Positions 16,171-25,061 of a DNA stretch of 31,968 nt are shown piece by piece (the stretch's first letter is position 1; each line of letters starts with the position of its first letter). The stretch spans positions 1 to 31,968 of the forward strand of contig CAMFSN010000004.1 of the NCBI GenBank assembly GCA_945983015.1, read 5' to 3'. The stretch is from an uncultured Bacteroidales bacterium (GTDB taxonomy: Bacteria > Bacteroidota > Bacteroidia > Bacteroidales > UBA932). The notes beneath the pieces are model-generated. The model did not search any database. It was not told the origin of the DNA and was given only the letters and a program-made list of their open reading frames with translations. Position numbers and translations under genes: made by a program.

Positions 16171-17370
16171 ATGAAAATCAGTGTGGGAGTCCTTTTTGGA
16201 GGACGGTCTGTAGAGAATGAAATCTCGGTGGTGACGGCCATTCAGGTCATCGAGTCATTGGATAAGGAAAAGTATGATGTGGTCCCTATCTACATCGCAA
16301 AGAGCGGGAAATGGTATTCCTCTCCGGCTTTGCTGGATTTGTCGCGTTATCGGGATATGGCTTCGCTTCTGAAGTCCTGCCGCGAGGTTTATTTCAAATC
16401 CATCTATGGGGATCATAATCTCTATTGCGATTCCCTTTTCGGGAAGGCCAAGTCTCTGGTCCATCTGGATTGCATCCTGCCTACTCTTCACGGAACTAAC
16501 TGTGAGGATGGCACTTTGCAGGGAGTCTTGGAGGTGATAGGCATCCCTTATGTGGGTTGCAACACTTTCGCTTCGGCCAATGGTATGGATAAGATAGCGA
16601 TGAAGCAGATTCTTCGCGACAGCGGGATATCAGTGGTGGATTTCTGCTGGTTCACCGACAAGGAATGGGACGAGAGCCATAAAGCCGTAATCGAGAAGGT
16701 GGAAAAGCAGCTCAGCTATCCTCTGATAGTAAAGCCTGCGAATTCAGGCTCGAGTGTGGGAATTTCTCCTGCCCATAATTCTCAGGAGCTGGAAGATGCC
16801 ATAGACAATGCCGCCCAGTTTACCACCAGGATAATAGTGGAGAGAATGCTTTCAAAACTCAAGGAGGTAAACTGCTCAGTGATGGGAGATTACTATGACT
16901 GCGAGCCTTCAGTGTGCGAGGTGCCTCTTCGCAGCGGGGAGATTCTCAGTTATTCGGACAAGTATCAGAGCGGTGGGTCTAAGGCTGGAAAACTCGGAGC
17001 CAAGGCGTCTGCCGGAGCCAAAGGCGCAGCCGGCTCCAAGGGAATGAGCTCCTTGAAGAGAGAATTGCCCGCTAAGATATCCGAGGATACGGCTTCTCTG
17101 GTGAAGGACTATGCCCTGCGTACCTTTAGGACACTTGCCTGTGAGGGATTGGCCAGGGTGGATCTGATGATAGATGAAGAAGATGGCAGGGTCTATGTGA
17201 ACGAGATTAACACTATCCCGGGCTCCCTTTCATCCTATCTCTGGGATTATACGGGAATTCCTTTCCCTGAGGTTCTGGACAGGCTCATCGCCAGGGCTTT
17301 TGACAGGAGCCGTGAGGAGTCTTTCAAAGTTACAGACTTCGGCGGGAACATTTTTGCGAATAACAGATAG
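16171..17370 (+). CDS. ddl: D-alanine--D-alanine ligase
   Basis: Ddl joins two D-alanines with ATP to make the terminal dipeptide of the peptidoglycan stem. The 399-residue ATP-grasp protein has the N-terminal GGRSVENEIS motif, LPTLHG near 103-108, the VKPANSGSSVGIS segment (188-199) and the metal-binding EINTIPG near the C-terminus. In the omega-loop, between SDKYQSG and SKGMSSL, there is an extra Ala/Gly/Lys/Ser-rich stretch at about 268-290, encoded by an 18-bp tandem repeat. This makes the protein somewhat longer than typical. It lies 6 nt after the MurF-like gene and directly before prmC. Confidence 0.95.
   Translation: MKISVGVLFGGRSVENEISVVTAIQVIESLDKEKYDVVPIYIAKSGKWYSSPALLDLSRYRDMASLLKSCREVYFKSIYGDHNLYCDSLFGKAKSLVHLDCILPTLHGTNCEDGTLQGVLEVIGIPYVGCNTFASANGMDKIAMKQILRDSGISVVDFCWFTDKEWDESHKAVIEKVEKQLSYPLIVKPANSGSSVGISPAHNSQELEDAIDNAAQFTTRIIVERMLSKLKEVNCSVMGDYYDCEPSVCEVPLRSGEILSYSDKYQSGGSKAGKLGAKASAGAKGAAGSKGMSSLKRELPAKISEDTASLVKDYALRTFRTLACEGLARVDLMIDEEDGRVYVNEINTIPGSLSSYLWDYTGIPFPEVLDRLIARAFDRSREESFKVTDFGGNIFANNR
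16996..17043 (+). repeat. 18-bp tandem repeat inside ddl
   Basis: Two 18-bp units (16996-17013 and 17014-17031), both starting GGAGCCAA, and a partial third (17032-17043, GGCTCCAAGGGA) encode GAKASAGAKGAAGSKG. The repeats are in frame, so unit gain or loss would lengthen or shorten the active-site loop without breaking the gene. Confidence 0.75.
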
Positions 17371-18198
17371 TTGACCCTTAAAGAGTTCATAGAGAAGAGC
17401 ACGGCGAGTCTCAGGGAGCTTTATCCGGCCCCTGAGGCTCGTAACATCATCAATATCCTGCTCTCTGAAAGACTTGGCCTGAAGACTTGGGAATTGGCCT
17501 TGAGGATGGATATGGAGATAGGGGATGCATTCTCGCGGGATTTGAGCAGGCTCCTCTCTGCCGAACCCTTGCAGTACGTCCTGGGTTACGCAGAGTTCTA
17601 CGGGAGGCGCTTTAAGGTCGGTCCGGAGGTGCTCATACCTCGTCCCGAGACCGAAAGCCTGGTGGAATGGGCATTGGCACAGAACATAAAAAAGGGAGGA
17701 AGGGTGCTGGACCTGTGTACGGGCAGCGGGGCCATAGCCTGGAGTATAGCTCTGGAAAGGCCTGACTTGCAGCTATGTGCGGTGGATCTGAGTCCGGAGG
17801 CCCTCGCTTGTGCCAAAGGCCAATTTTCCTCTTCTTCTTCGCCAGAATTTATTCAGGGAGACGCTCTGGACCAGGATTTTCTAAGGAGTCTGGGTCGCTT
17901 CGATATGATTTTGAGCAACCCTCCTTACATTATGGAGAGTGAGAAGTCTCTGATGCGGGCCAATGTTTTGGATTATGAGCCTGCGATGGCTCTCTTTGTG
18001 AAGGATGAGGATCCGCTGATTTTTTATAGGTCCATCGCCCGAGCCTGCGGCTTTCTGCTTGCCGAAGGTGGGCTTGGAATCGTCGAGTGTAATGAGCTTT
18101 TGGCCAATGAGACTGCTCTCCTATTCGAAAAAGAAGCAGGAAAAAGGCCTCTGCTCGTTCGGGATTTGGGGGGCAAGTGCCGTTTCGTAGCCTTCTAA
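17371..18198 (+). CDS. prmC: Release factor glutamine methyltransferase PrmC (HemK family)
   Basis: PrmC methylates the GGQ glutamine of peptide-chain release factors. The 275-residue protein has an N-terminal helical domain, then a Rossmann methyltransferase domain with RVLDLCTGSGAIA (about 110-122) for S-adenosylmethionine and the diagnostic NPPYI motif near residue 186. The best start is a TTG at 17371, immediately after the ddl TAG; I found no better ATG or GTG near the expected N-terminus. It is the last gene of the operon and is followed by a possible terminator hairpin at 18228. Confidence 0.94.
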   Translation: MTLKEFIEKSTASLRELYPAPEARNIINILLSERLGLKTWELALRMDMEIGDAFSRDLSRLLSAEPLQYVLGYAEFYGRRFKVGPEVLIPRPETESLVEWALAQNIKKGGRVLDLCTGSGAIAWSIALERPDLQLCAVDLSPEALACAKGQFSSSSSPEFIQGDALDQDFLRSLGRFDMILSNPPYIMESEKSLMRANVLDYEPAMALFVKDEDPLIFYRSIARACGFLLAEGGLGIVECNELLANETALLFEKEAGKRPLLVRDLGGKCRFVAF

Positions 18199-18227
18199 GT
18201 AACTGTTAATCAAATAAATCAAAACTT

Positions 18228-18255
18228 AGCCTGTAAAACGTTTTTTTACACGGCT
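18228..18255 (+). terminator. Hairpin after prmC, possible terminator
   Basis: AGCC plus TGTAAAA (18228-18238) pair with TTTTACA (18244-18250) and GGCT (18252-18255), with one bulged C. The stem is followed by ATTTTTG, a short U-rich run. Its last base is the first base of the promoter box for the next gene, so termination and initiation signals touch. Confidence 0.5.
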
Positions 18256-18262
18256 ATTTTTG
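18255..18262 (+). promoter_or_regulatory. Promoter -7 box for the lipoprotein gene
   Basis: TATTTTTG matches TAnnTTTG and ends 40 nt before the ATG at 18303. Confidence 0.5.
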
Positions 18263-18302
18263 TGTCACTTTGCATTCAGAAACGCATAAACATTTGTAAA
18301 CT

Positions 18303-19481
18303 ATGAAAAGCTTCTTTTGGCTTACCTTTTCAGGTATTTTGGTCCTTACTTCATGCAGCAGGTCCGGGTCACATTCTGACTACTTGCTACCTGACGATCC
18401 AGCTAATGTGACAGAAACACTCAGTTTCGACCTGGATCAAGTGGCTCGGATTTTTGCTGCATTACCTTTGGAAATACCTCAGTTGCAGGAAGTGTACGAT
18501 GCCGTAAGTTCTTCTTCGGATAATGGCTACGATGAGGAATATACGATGAACAGGCTCCTCACTTCTCCAGGAAGCGGGATAGGGGAGCCTCAGAGCAAAG
18601 CCTCTGCTTATACCAGGCCTTTGAGGGATTTGTTGAGTGAGTACCTTCATTCACAGAGCGCAACCAAGGCTGGAATTATGGATGCGGAGGCTTTCCTGCG
18701 AGAATTGGAGGAGTCGGACTTGCAGATTTATTGGCCTTATTCAGAGGATTGGGATAAGGAGAGTATGCCTGTCATTACCTTTGACCCGGGTTATGGTTCG
18801 GAGTACAATTACGGCTATAAATTGAGTTATGACAGGCTGGGGAAACTGGTGGTGGATTCTGTCTATGTGGATGAATCTGTGGCGATGAAGAGTCCTGTAT
18901 GGGTCATTAACAATAACAGGGATGCGGAGAATACTCCTGTCCCGATATTCACTCCCGAGGTCCGCTTCGCGGGAGCCTCCCCGGCTGGTCGTGAGGATAC
19001 CAAGGCGATGAACAGAATTTTGAAACTGAAAAGCTTCACTATGCTCAGAAATTACGACAGCTGGTTTCAGGGAGGCTCGGAGTTTTTTGTGAAGTGCGGA
19101 AGCGTAAACGGATTCAGCGCCAGTACGGAGGCCGAGTTGAAACTCTATAGCCCAAGTGTAACTGACTTTATGATAGTGGTTAAGAGAAAATACCTGAATG
19201 TCAAGAGGGATTACGACACTATTATCCTAACTAACTTTACCAATCAGTTGGATAATCTCGCCTTTTTAATCAGCGAAGACGATGGGGGCACTCAGACCAG
19301 TTGGAAATGCTCTGCCACTGTGAAGATTAAATCCAAGAGCTACGGCTTCGATGTCGATATACCTTATAAAGAGAACGACGACATAGTCTGGCGAGGACAG
19401 CTTTCCGCCACTTTTTTCCAGTCGGAGGACATAGTCCTTGGCCGTTTCGGGGATGTCGAGGTGGAATTTGCCCTGGAATAA
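18303..19481 (+). CDS. Lipoprotein of unknown function
   Basis: I do not recognise the family. The 392-residue product has a signal peptide and lipobox LTS-C18, followed by SRSGSHSD, so it is probably a membrane-anchored lipoprotein. Residues just after the Cys are not the acidic surface-export motif seen in some Bacteroidota lipoproteins. The middle part is rich in Asp, Ser and Tyr, and the C-terminal half has alternating hydrophobic and polar residues suggesting beta strands (for example TVKIKSKSYGFDVDI). It has its own promoter box and is separated from the next gene by a hairpin, so it is probably not part of the nif3 operon. Confidence 0.85.
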   Translation: MKSFFWLTFSGILVLTSCSRSGSHSDYLLPDDPANVTETLSFDLDQVARIFAALPLEIPQLQEVYDAVSSSSDNGYDEEYTMNRLLTSPGSGIGEPQSKASAYTRPLRDLLSEYLHSQSATKAGIMDAEAFLRELEESDLQIYWPYSEDWDKESMPVITFDPGYGSEYNYGYKLSYDRLGKLVVDSVYVDESVAMKSPVWVINNNRDAENTPVPIFTPEVRFAGASPAGREDTKAMNRILKLKSFTMLRNYDSWFQGGSEFFVKCGSVNGFSASTEAELKLYSPSVTDFMIVVKRKYLNVKRDYDTIILTNFTNQLDNLAFLISEDDGGTQTSWKCSATVKIKSKSYGFDVDIPYKENDDIVWRGQLSATFFQSEDIVLGRFGDVEVEFALE

Positions 19482-19498
19482 TTAATCCTTGTTTCAGC

Positions 19499-19532
19499 CG
19501 CGAACATACATAAAAAATTTCGTATATTCGCG
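19499..19532. promoter_or_regulatory. Inverted repeat over the nif3-like gene promoter and start
   Basis: CGCGAA (19499-19504) and ATAC (19506-19509) pair with GTAT (19522-19525) and TTCGCG (19527-19532), with one mismatch and a 12-nt A/T-rich loop. The right arm contains TATATTCG (19523-19530), one base off TAnnTTTG, and ends 4 nt before the ATG at 19537. It could be a terminator for the lipoprotein gene, an operator, or both. Confidence 0.5.
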
Positions 19533-19536
19533 TGAT

Positions 19537-20286
19537 ATGAAAGCACGAGAGATATTCGATAGGATAGAGGCATTGGCAGATCTCAGTCTGCAGGAAGATT
19601 ATGACAACTCCGGACTCCAGGTGGGCTTTGAAGACAAGGAGGTGAATGGGGTCCTGCTGAGTCTGGACATCACTGAAGCAGTGATAGACGAAGCCTATGA
19701 GAGGGGCTGCGACTTGCTTATATCACATCACCCTTTGATATTTAAGGCCTTGCGCTGCGTAAGTGATAAGACATATCAGCAGAGGTGCGTCTGTTCCGCC
19801 TTACAGAAGGGAATCACCCTGTATTGTGCCCATACTAATCTGGATAATGCCGTAGGCGGAGTCAATTATAAAATGGCCCAAAGGCTGGGACTTTCCATAT
19901 CAGAAGACAGTGTCCCCTTAATCGGACGGCTCCCCTCACCTATGCCTGCAGAGGCTTTTCTGGATTTCGTAAAGGATAGATTCGATGTCAAGTGCCTAAG
20001 ACACAGCGCCATAACTCGGGAACTGATATCAAGTGTCGCTCTTTGCGGCGGGGCCGGAGCATTTCTAAGAGATAAAGCGGCGAAGGCGAAGGCAGATTGC
20101 TTCCTTACCGGAGAGTTCCACTACCACGACTACTTCGAGGCGGAAGGGATGCTGCTTGTTGAGCTTGGTCATTATCAGAGCGAACAGTTTACCGTGGATC
20201 TGCTTTGCGACTACCTGAAGGAAGCCTTTCCTTCCCTGAGGGTGGAAAAAAGCAGCATAAACACTAACCCTATTCTTTACAGATGA
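19537..20286 (+). CDS. Nif3-like dinuclear metal center protein
   Basis: This protein belongs to the Nif3/YbgI family (GTP cyclohydrolase 1 type 2 homolog), hexameric proteins with two metals per subunit and no settled reaction. The 249-residue product shows YDNSGLQVG near the N-terminus, the metal-binding ISHHPLIF, AHTNLDNAVGGVN, and a C-terminal GHYQSEQ motif. It is the short form, similar in size to E. coli YbgI, without the inserted PII-like domain found in longer relatives. A 16-codon upstream extension to 19489 crosses the hairpin and promoter-like box and is rejected. It starts a run of overlapping genes. Confidence 0.92.
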   Translation: MKAREIFDRIEALADLSLQEDYDNSGLQVGFEDKEVNGVLLSLDITEAVIDEAYERGCDLLISHHPLIFKALRCVSDKTYQQRCVCSALQKGITLYCAHTNLDNAVGGVNYKMAQRLGLSISEDSVPLIGRLPSPMPAEAFLDFVKDRFDVKCLRHSAITRELISSVALCGGAGAFLRDKAAKAKADCFLTGEFHYHDYFEAEGMLLVELGHYQSEQFTVDLLCDYLKEAFPSLRVEKSSINTNPILYR

Positions 20287-22697
20287 ACAGGAGGCTCTTA
20301 CATATCTGGCTTGGCGTAGCCCTCTTGTTTTCCGCCTTCAGCTCTTTCGCCCAGGGTCTTCCCAAACTCAGGCGCGCTGAAGAGATCAGTACGGGCAGTT
20401 TTTCCAACGGGGTGGATTATTGTCTGGTGAATAATAGCCCTGTTGCCGGCAGAGCCGATTTTGCCCTGCTGCAACTGGGATATTTCTCTGTGGAAGACAG
20501 TCGTCAGAGTCTGATAGAACTGGATCATACGACCCCTTCAGACTTTATGAAAAGACGAGGCATCCCTTATACTGCGGATGGTTCGATTTCTTATTATGAC
20601 GGGGCCAGAGTTTTTCGCTTCCCTAACGTGAACGTCAAGGACAAGGCTAGCTCTGACAGCACGCTTTTGATGATGCTCGATTTGATGCTCCTCTCCGACG
20701 GGCCTCAGACCATCATCGTCTGTGGCGATATAGACAAGGCCAAGCTTCAGGACCGTCTGAGTACCTTAAGCTTGGTAGTGCCTAGTGTGAATCGGCAGAA
20801 AGTAGAGTTTTCTATCCCACGCGAAGCTTCGGTTTTAAAGAACGACAGTCAGAGCGGTAGGGTAACACTCTCCTTCAGGCTTGGCACAGCCAGCAGGGAG
20901 GACGCCGGAACGGCAGTGCCGCTGACCTCGGAGTATCTGTATATGCAGCTCAGGTATATACTGAAGGACAGAATAGAATTGGCATTCAAAGAGGAAGATA
21001 TCCCATTCTATGTGGACCTGAGCAAGGAAGAGATGTCGATAATATTCAGGGAAGAGGATGACGAGAGGGCCAGAACCATAATTTATGACGCTCTGTCGGA
21101 TTTGTCTTTGGGAGGGGCGACCATAGAAGAGTTGACAGTTGCTAAGGAATTGGCCCTGCCGGACATAGTGTCCACCGGATTGAAGCAGGGAAAGGCTAAT
21201 TCCTTTTATGTGGACAGGTGTATTTATTCTATCCTCAGCGGCTCTAATCTCGCCTCTGAGGAGACTATACGTAACTTCTTCTCTCGCAGAAAGATATCCC
21301 AGAAAAGAGAGCTGGAACACTTTAATAATTTCGCCTCTGCCCTCTTAGGCAACGAGTTTTCCACCACGGATGGCTTCCGCTTCAAAAGACAGAGTTTTCC
21401 GGACATCAATTCCGCTTTGAAGGTGAACGCGAAGGGCGTAAAATTGGCCAATTCCACTACGGAGCCTATGTCCGGAGGAAAAATCTGGATGTTTAACAAT
21501 GGCGCGAAGGTAATTTATAAGTATGTGCCTTCTGAGGATGGATTTCATTTCTGTCTTGCACAAAGGGGTGGAGCTTCGTCTATGCCCGACCTGGAGCCGG
21601 GGGAGAGTTCCTTCCTTTCAGATATGTTTCTGCTTAACCGATATTGCGGCATCGAGGGCACTGAGTTTATACAGATGCTTAGAACCCGCGGGGTGAATAT
21701 GCATTTTACGGTCAGTCTGGAAGATACTCTTCTAGGTGGAGATGCTCCAAAGGGGGAATTGGAGACAGTCTTGAAGGCCTTGCTGAAAATAGCCTATGAC
21801 AGGCAGTCGGATGGAAAGTCCTTCGATTATTACCGCAGATGCAAGGAACTTCAGACCAGCACTTCCCTTCCTCAGGTATATTCCGTAATGGACTCCCTGA
21901 TGTGTCCGGACTATTCCTATCATCAGAAAAGTTCGGCCTACAACATTCAGGATGGGCTTTTGGACAGGGCCAATTCTTTCTTCGACCAGAGATTCTCCAA
22001 CATCAGTGACGGGGTCTTTGTTCTTATGGGCAATGTCCCTGAAAATGAGGCTCTTTCGACCTTGAGCAAGTATCTGGGAAGCTTTGATACTTCCGGTTCC
22101 TATGCCCTTAGGGAAAGGGTGCATTTCGATTTTTACAGCGGACGTATCACCAACATAGTCAAAGGGGATGAAGAAAGTGTCAATCTCGCGGCTACCGGAC
22201 TGCTGCCTGTGAGTACGGACAATTATCTGATATTCCTTTTGGCCAAGGAGGCCGTCAAAGTTCAGTTTGCGAAGAGCCTTAATTCTTTGGGAATGTATGC
22301 CGAGGTGAGTGGAAAAGTGGAAATAGCTCCGGTGGAGAGATTCTCCTTCTACATAACTTTGAGGCCTTGCTCTCAGGATGGCTTGCCGGATGGGGTGGTG
22401 GTTCACGACCCTCTGGAGGTGGTGAATAAACTTCGGGAAGAGTTTTCGAGGTTGCAGTATATGGTGATAAGCGAGGAGGAGTTTGCCTCTTATAAGGATA
22501 TCGTGAAGAAGAATATGAGTAACTATTTGTCTTCTTCTTACGGGATGATGACATATGCCCTTTTCAGGTATTCGAACTGCAGGGATTTGACTTCGGCTTA
22601 TAGCAGCAGAATAGACAAGATAGTGATAGATGACCTTCGCTGGATACTTGAGGAAATCATATCTTCCGGTATAGTGGAGTATATAATATTATGTTAG
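20283..22697 (+). CDS. Periplasmic M16-peptidase-like protein, probably inactive
   Basis: The 804-residue product has a signal peptide (cleavage probably near SFA-Q, residues 21-24). Its layout is like two M16 (insulinase-type) halves: FSNGVDYCLVNNSPVAGRAD resembles the start of an M16 domain, and IWMFNNGAKVIYK with LAQRGGASS resembles the start of the second. Where active members have HxxEH, this protein reads SLIELDHTTPSDF (about 76-88), so the zinc site appears lost. It may act as a non-catalytic partner subunit. It overlaps the Nif3-like gene by 4 nt and the DUF3109 gene by 7 nt. The family call is by pattern and moderately certain; an unrelated secreted protein is possible. Confidence 0.7.
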   Translation: MNRRLLHIWLGVALLFSAFSSFAQGLPKLRRAEEISTGSFSNGVDYCLVNNSPVAGRADFALLQLGYFSVEDSRQSLIELDHTTPSDFMKRRGIPYTADGSISYYDGARVFRFPNVNVKDKASSDSTLLMMLDLMLLSDGPQTIIVCGDIDKAKLQDRLSTLSLVVPSVNRQKVEFSIPREASVLKNDSQSGRVTLSFRLGTASREDAGTAVPLTSEYLYMQLRYILKDRIELAFKEEDIPFYVDLSKEEMSIIFREEDDERARTIIYDALSDLSLGGATIEELTVAKELALPDIVSTGLKQGKANSFYVDRCIYSILSGSNLASEETIRNFFSRRKISQKRELEHFNNFASALLGNEFSTTDGFRFKRQSFPDINSALKVNAKGVKLANSTTEPMSGGKIWMFNNGAKVIYKYVPSEDGFHFCLAQRGGASSMPDLEPGESSFLSDMFLLNRYCGIEGTEFIQMLRTRGVNMHFTVSLEDTLLGGDAPKGELETVLKALLKIAYDRQSDGKSFDYYRRCKELQTSTSLPQVYSVMDSLMCPDYSYHQKSSAYNIQDGLLDRANSFFDQRFSNISDGVFVLMGNVPENEALSTLSKYLGSFDTSGSYALRERVHFDFYSGRITNIVKGDEESVNLAATGLLPVSTDNYLIFLLAKEAVKVQFAKSLNSLGMYAEVSGKVEIAPVERFSFYITLRPCSQDGLPDGVVVHDPLEVVNKLREEFSRLQYMVISEEEFASYKDIVKKNMSNYLSSSYGMMTYALFRYSNCRDLTSAYSSRIDKIVIDDLRWILEEIISSGIVEYIILC

Positions 22698-23275
22698 ACA
22701 ATAGATTCGGGACTATTATAGAGATAGGGGACATTCTCGTGTCGGAAGATGTCGTCTCAGAGTACTTCGCCTGTGATTATCAAAAGTGTAAGGGGGTCTG
22801 CTGTATCGAAGGGGATTCCGGAGCCCCTGTTCTGGAAGAGGAACTGGAGACTTTGGAGAGAGACTATCCTGAGTATTCCATCCTGATGAGTGAAAAAGGC
22901 AGAGAGTCTGTGGATAGGAACGGCTTTTTTATCATAGACAGGGAAGGGGATATAGTCACTCCTCTGGTTGAGGGGACTTGCGAGTGTGCCTACTCTCACT
23001 TCCTGGAAGACGGCTCTTGTCTTTGCGCCATCGAAGCCTGCCACAAATGCAAGCCTATCTCCTGTAGCCTTTACCCCATAAGGGTGACTGAACTGGGAGG
23101 CGGGAGGAAGGCTTTGAACCTGCATCGCTGGCATATCTGTAAGGATGCTTACCGGAAAGGAAGAGAGAAAGGAATCCGAGTCTATCAATTTTTGAAAAAT
23201 CCGCTGATTCGCGCCTATGGAGCCGAGTTCTACGAGGCTCTGGATGCGGCTGCCAAACATTTGAACGATGAGTGA
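22691..23275 (+). CDS. DUF3109 family cysteine-rich protein
   Basis: The 194-residue product matches the DUF3109 pattern. An N-terminal strand-rich start contains CDYQKCKGVCCIEGDSGAPV. It is followed by CECAYSHF, GSCLCAIEACHKCKPISCSLYPIRV and HRWHICKDA. About a dozen cysteines in CxxxC and CC arrangements suggest an iron-sulfur or zinc protein, distantly like YkgJ-type cysteine clusters. The biochemical function is unknown. Its ATG overlaps the preceding stop by 7 nt and its stop overlaps the next start by 8 nt, so it is embedded in the operon. Confidence 0.92.
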   Translation: MLDNRFGTIIEIGDILVSEDVVSEYFACDYQKCKGVCCIEGDSGAPVLEEELETLERDYPEYSILMSEKGRESVDRNGFFIIDREGDIVTPLVEGTCECAYSHFLEDGSCLCAIEACHKCKPISCSLYPIRVTELGGGRKALNLHRWHICKDAYRKGREKGIRVYQFLKNPLIRAYGAEFYEALDAAAKHLNDE

Positions 23276-25061
23276 TTATACCCAGAGGCTAGAACAGCTT
23301 CGTGTTTTTATGCGCTCCGCAGATTTGGACGCAGTTGTCATATATTCCACAGACCCTCATTTCAGTGAATATCCTGCCGCCCGCTGGAAACAGGTGGAGT
23401 GGCTCTGCGGCTTTAGCGGAGAAGCAGGGGATCTGGCCATCACCCTGGACGATGCCGGACTATGGACGGACAGCCGTTATTTCATTCAGGCTGAGAGGCA
23501 ATTGGCTGGAACTGGAGTGAGCCTGCATAAAAGCCGTATTCCCGGGGCCCAGAGCATAGAGGATTGGCTTTTAAAAGAAATCGGCGAGGGTGCGAGAGTG
23601 GGAGTGGATTCGCTTTGTACTTCCATAGCCTGCTTCAGGGCCTTGGAGGAGAATTTCGAGCTGGCAGGAATACCGGATTTGCTGTCGCCCTTATGGGAGG
23701 ACAGGCCGGCGATTCCGCAAAGTCCGGTATATAGTATCAATCCAGGGGAGAGCAGGGAGGAAAAGTTGGATTGGCTAAGGGCTATACTTGCCGACAAATC
23801 CTGTGATTATATTCTCCTGAGTGAGTTGGACCAGATAGCCTGGCTGCTGAATATCAGGGCTTCGGATATAGAGTATAATCCTTTACTTATATCATATCTG
23901 CTTGTAGGACAGGAAGATGCCAAGTTATATGTACTAAAGGACGAGTACGACGACTCCCTTTCGGAATATAGCTTCGAGATGCTTCAGAGCGAAGGAGTCG
24001 AGGTGCTGCCTTACGAGGAAGTCTCCTTGGAGTTGCTCTCCTTGGAGGGCGCCAAATTGTGGATAGACGACAGTTCCTTGAATGCCGAGTTGTATTCTAC
24101 CATTCACTGCGAGATTTACACTGCTCCGAGTCCGATTCCGGAGCGAAAGGCGGTAAAGAATCCGCTGGAGATAGAAAATATAAAGGAGGCGCACATCCGC
24201 GACGGCGCGGCTATGGAGAACTTTCTCTATTGGCTCGAAAACAAAATTCTTTCAGGTGAAAAGATAAGCGAGTGGGACGCGGCCTGCAAGCTCGGGGAAT
24301 TCCGCTCACAGATAGAGGATTACGTGGAGGACAGCTTCGAGACCATTTCGGCCTATGGCCCCTCCGCCGCCCTGCCTCACTACCACACTCCTTCCTGCGA
24401 CGCTCCGTTGCTTGAGCCTCGGGGCCTATATCTGAACGACTCCGGAGGCCAATTCTCTTCCGGTACGACCGACATTACCCGTACCATTCCTCTGGGAGAA
24501 TGCAGCCCTGAGCAAAGACGGGAATATACCTTGGTTTTGAAGGCTCACATAGACCTGGCGGCTGCCATTTTTCCTGTCGGGACTCCAGGCTGCAGGATAG
24601 ATGCGGCAGCCAGACTTCCGCTCTGGAAACATAGGCTGGATTTCGGACACGGTACCGGCCACGGGGTGGGCTATTTTCTCGGAGTCCACGAGGGTCCCGC
24701 TCAGATAAGACAGAACCTGGGGGCGGCTCCGCTCCGCAAGGGTATGGTAAGCTCCATAGAGCCAGGAATTTACAGAGAAGGACTCTTCGGGATAAGACAC
24801 GAGAATCTGTATCTGGTGGAAGATGCCGGAAGCAGTGAATTCGGCGACTTCCTCAGTTTCGAGGCCCTTACGATGTGTCATTTCGACACCTCCATTCTGG
24901 AGCTCGATTTGTTCGAGGACTGGGAGATTGATTGGCTCAACTCTTATCACCAAAGGGTTCTGGATAATGTAGGTCCGCTTCTCGGGGAGGCTGAGCTGGA
25001 ATGGCTCAAGAGAAAGACGGCGCCTGTAAGCAAATCAAATAATACTAAGAATAATGACTAA
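23268..25061 (+). CDS. M24 family Xaa-Pro aminopeptidase
   Basis: The 597-residue protein is a long-form aminopeptidase P, which removes an N-terminal residue before proline. Two creatinase-like N-terminal domains precede the catalytic pita-bread domain. Metal ligands are visible: D391 in LNDSGGQ, D402 in GTTDITRT, the HGTGHGVG motif around 461-468, and two glutamates in SIEPGIY and RHENLYL. The GVHEGPAQIR segment is typical of this subgroup. No signal peptide is seen, so it is probably cytoplasmic and works on short peptides. It overlaps its neighbours by 8 nt on each side. Confidence 0.95.
   Translation: MSDYTQRLEQLRVFMRSADLDAVVIYSTDPHFSEYPAARWKQVEWLCGFSGEAGDLAITLDDAGLWTDSRYFIQAERQLAGTGVSLHKSRIPGAQSIEDWLLKEIGEGARVGVDSLCTSIACFRALEENFELAGIPDLLSPLWEDRPAIPQSPVYSINPGESREEKLDWLRAILADKSCDYILLSELDQIAWLLNIRASDIEYNPLLISYLLVGQEDAKLYVLKDEYDDSLSEYSFEMLQSEGVEVLPYEEVSLELLSLEGAKLWIDDSSLNAELYSTIHCEIYTAPSPIPERKAVKNPLEIENIKEAHIRDGAAMENFLYWLENKILSGEKISEWDAACKLGEFRSQIEDYVEDSFETISAYGPSAALPHYHTPSCDAPLLEPRGLYLNDSGGQFSSGTTDITRTIPLGECSPEQRREYTLVLKAHIDLAAAIFPVGTPGCRIDAAARLPLWKHRLDFGHGTGHGVGYFLGVHEGPAQIRQNLGAAPLRKGMVSSIEPGIYREGLFGIRHENLYLVEDAGSSEFGDFLSFEALTMCHFDTSILELDLFEDWEIDWLNSYHQRVLDNVGPLLGEAELEWLKRKTAPVSKSNNTKNND

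Noticed and set aside
19489..19536. Upstream start for the Nif3-like gene
   Set aside because: The extra 16 codons run through the hairpin and promoter-like box, and Nif3 proteins normally start close to the MKAREIFDRI sequence.
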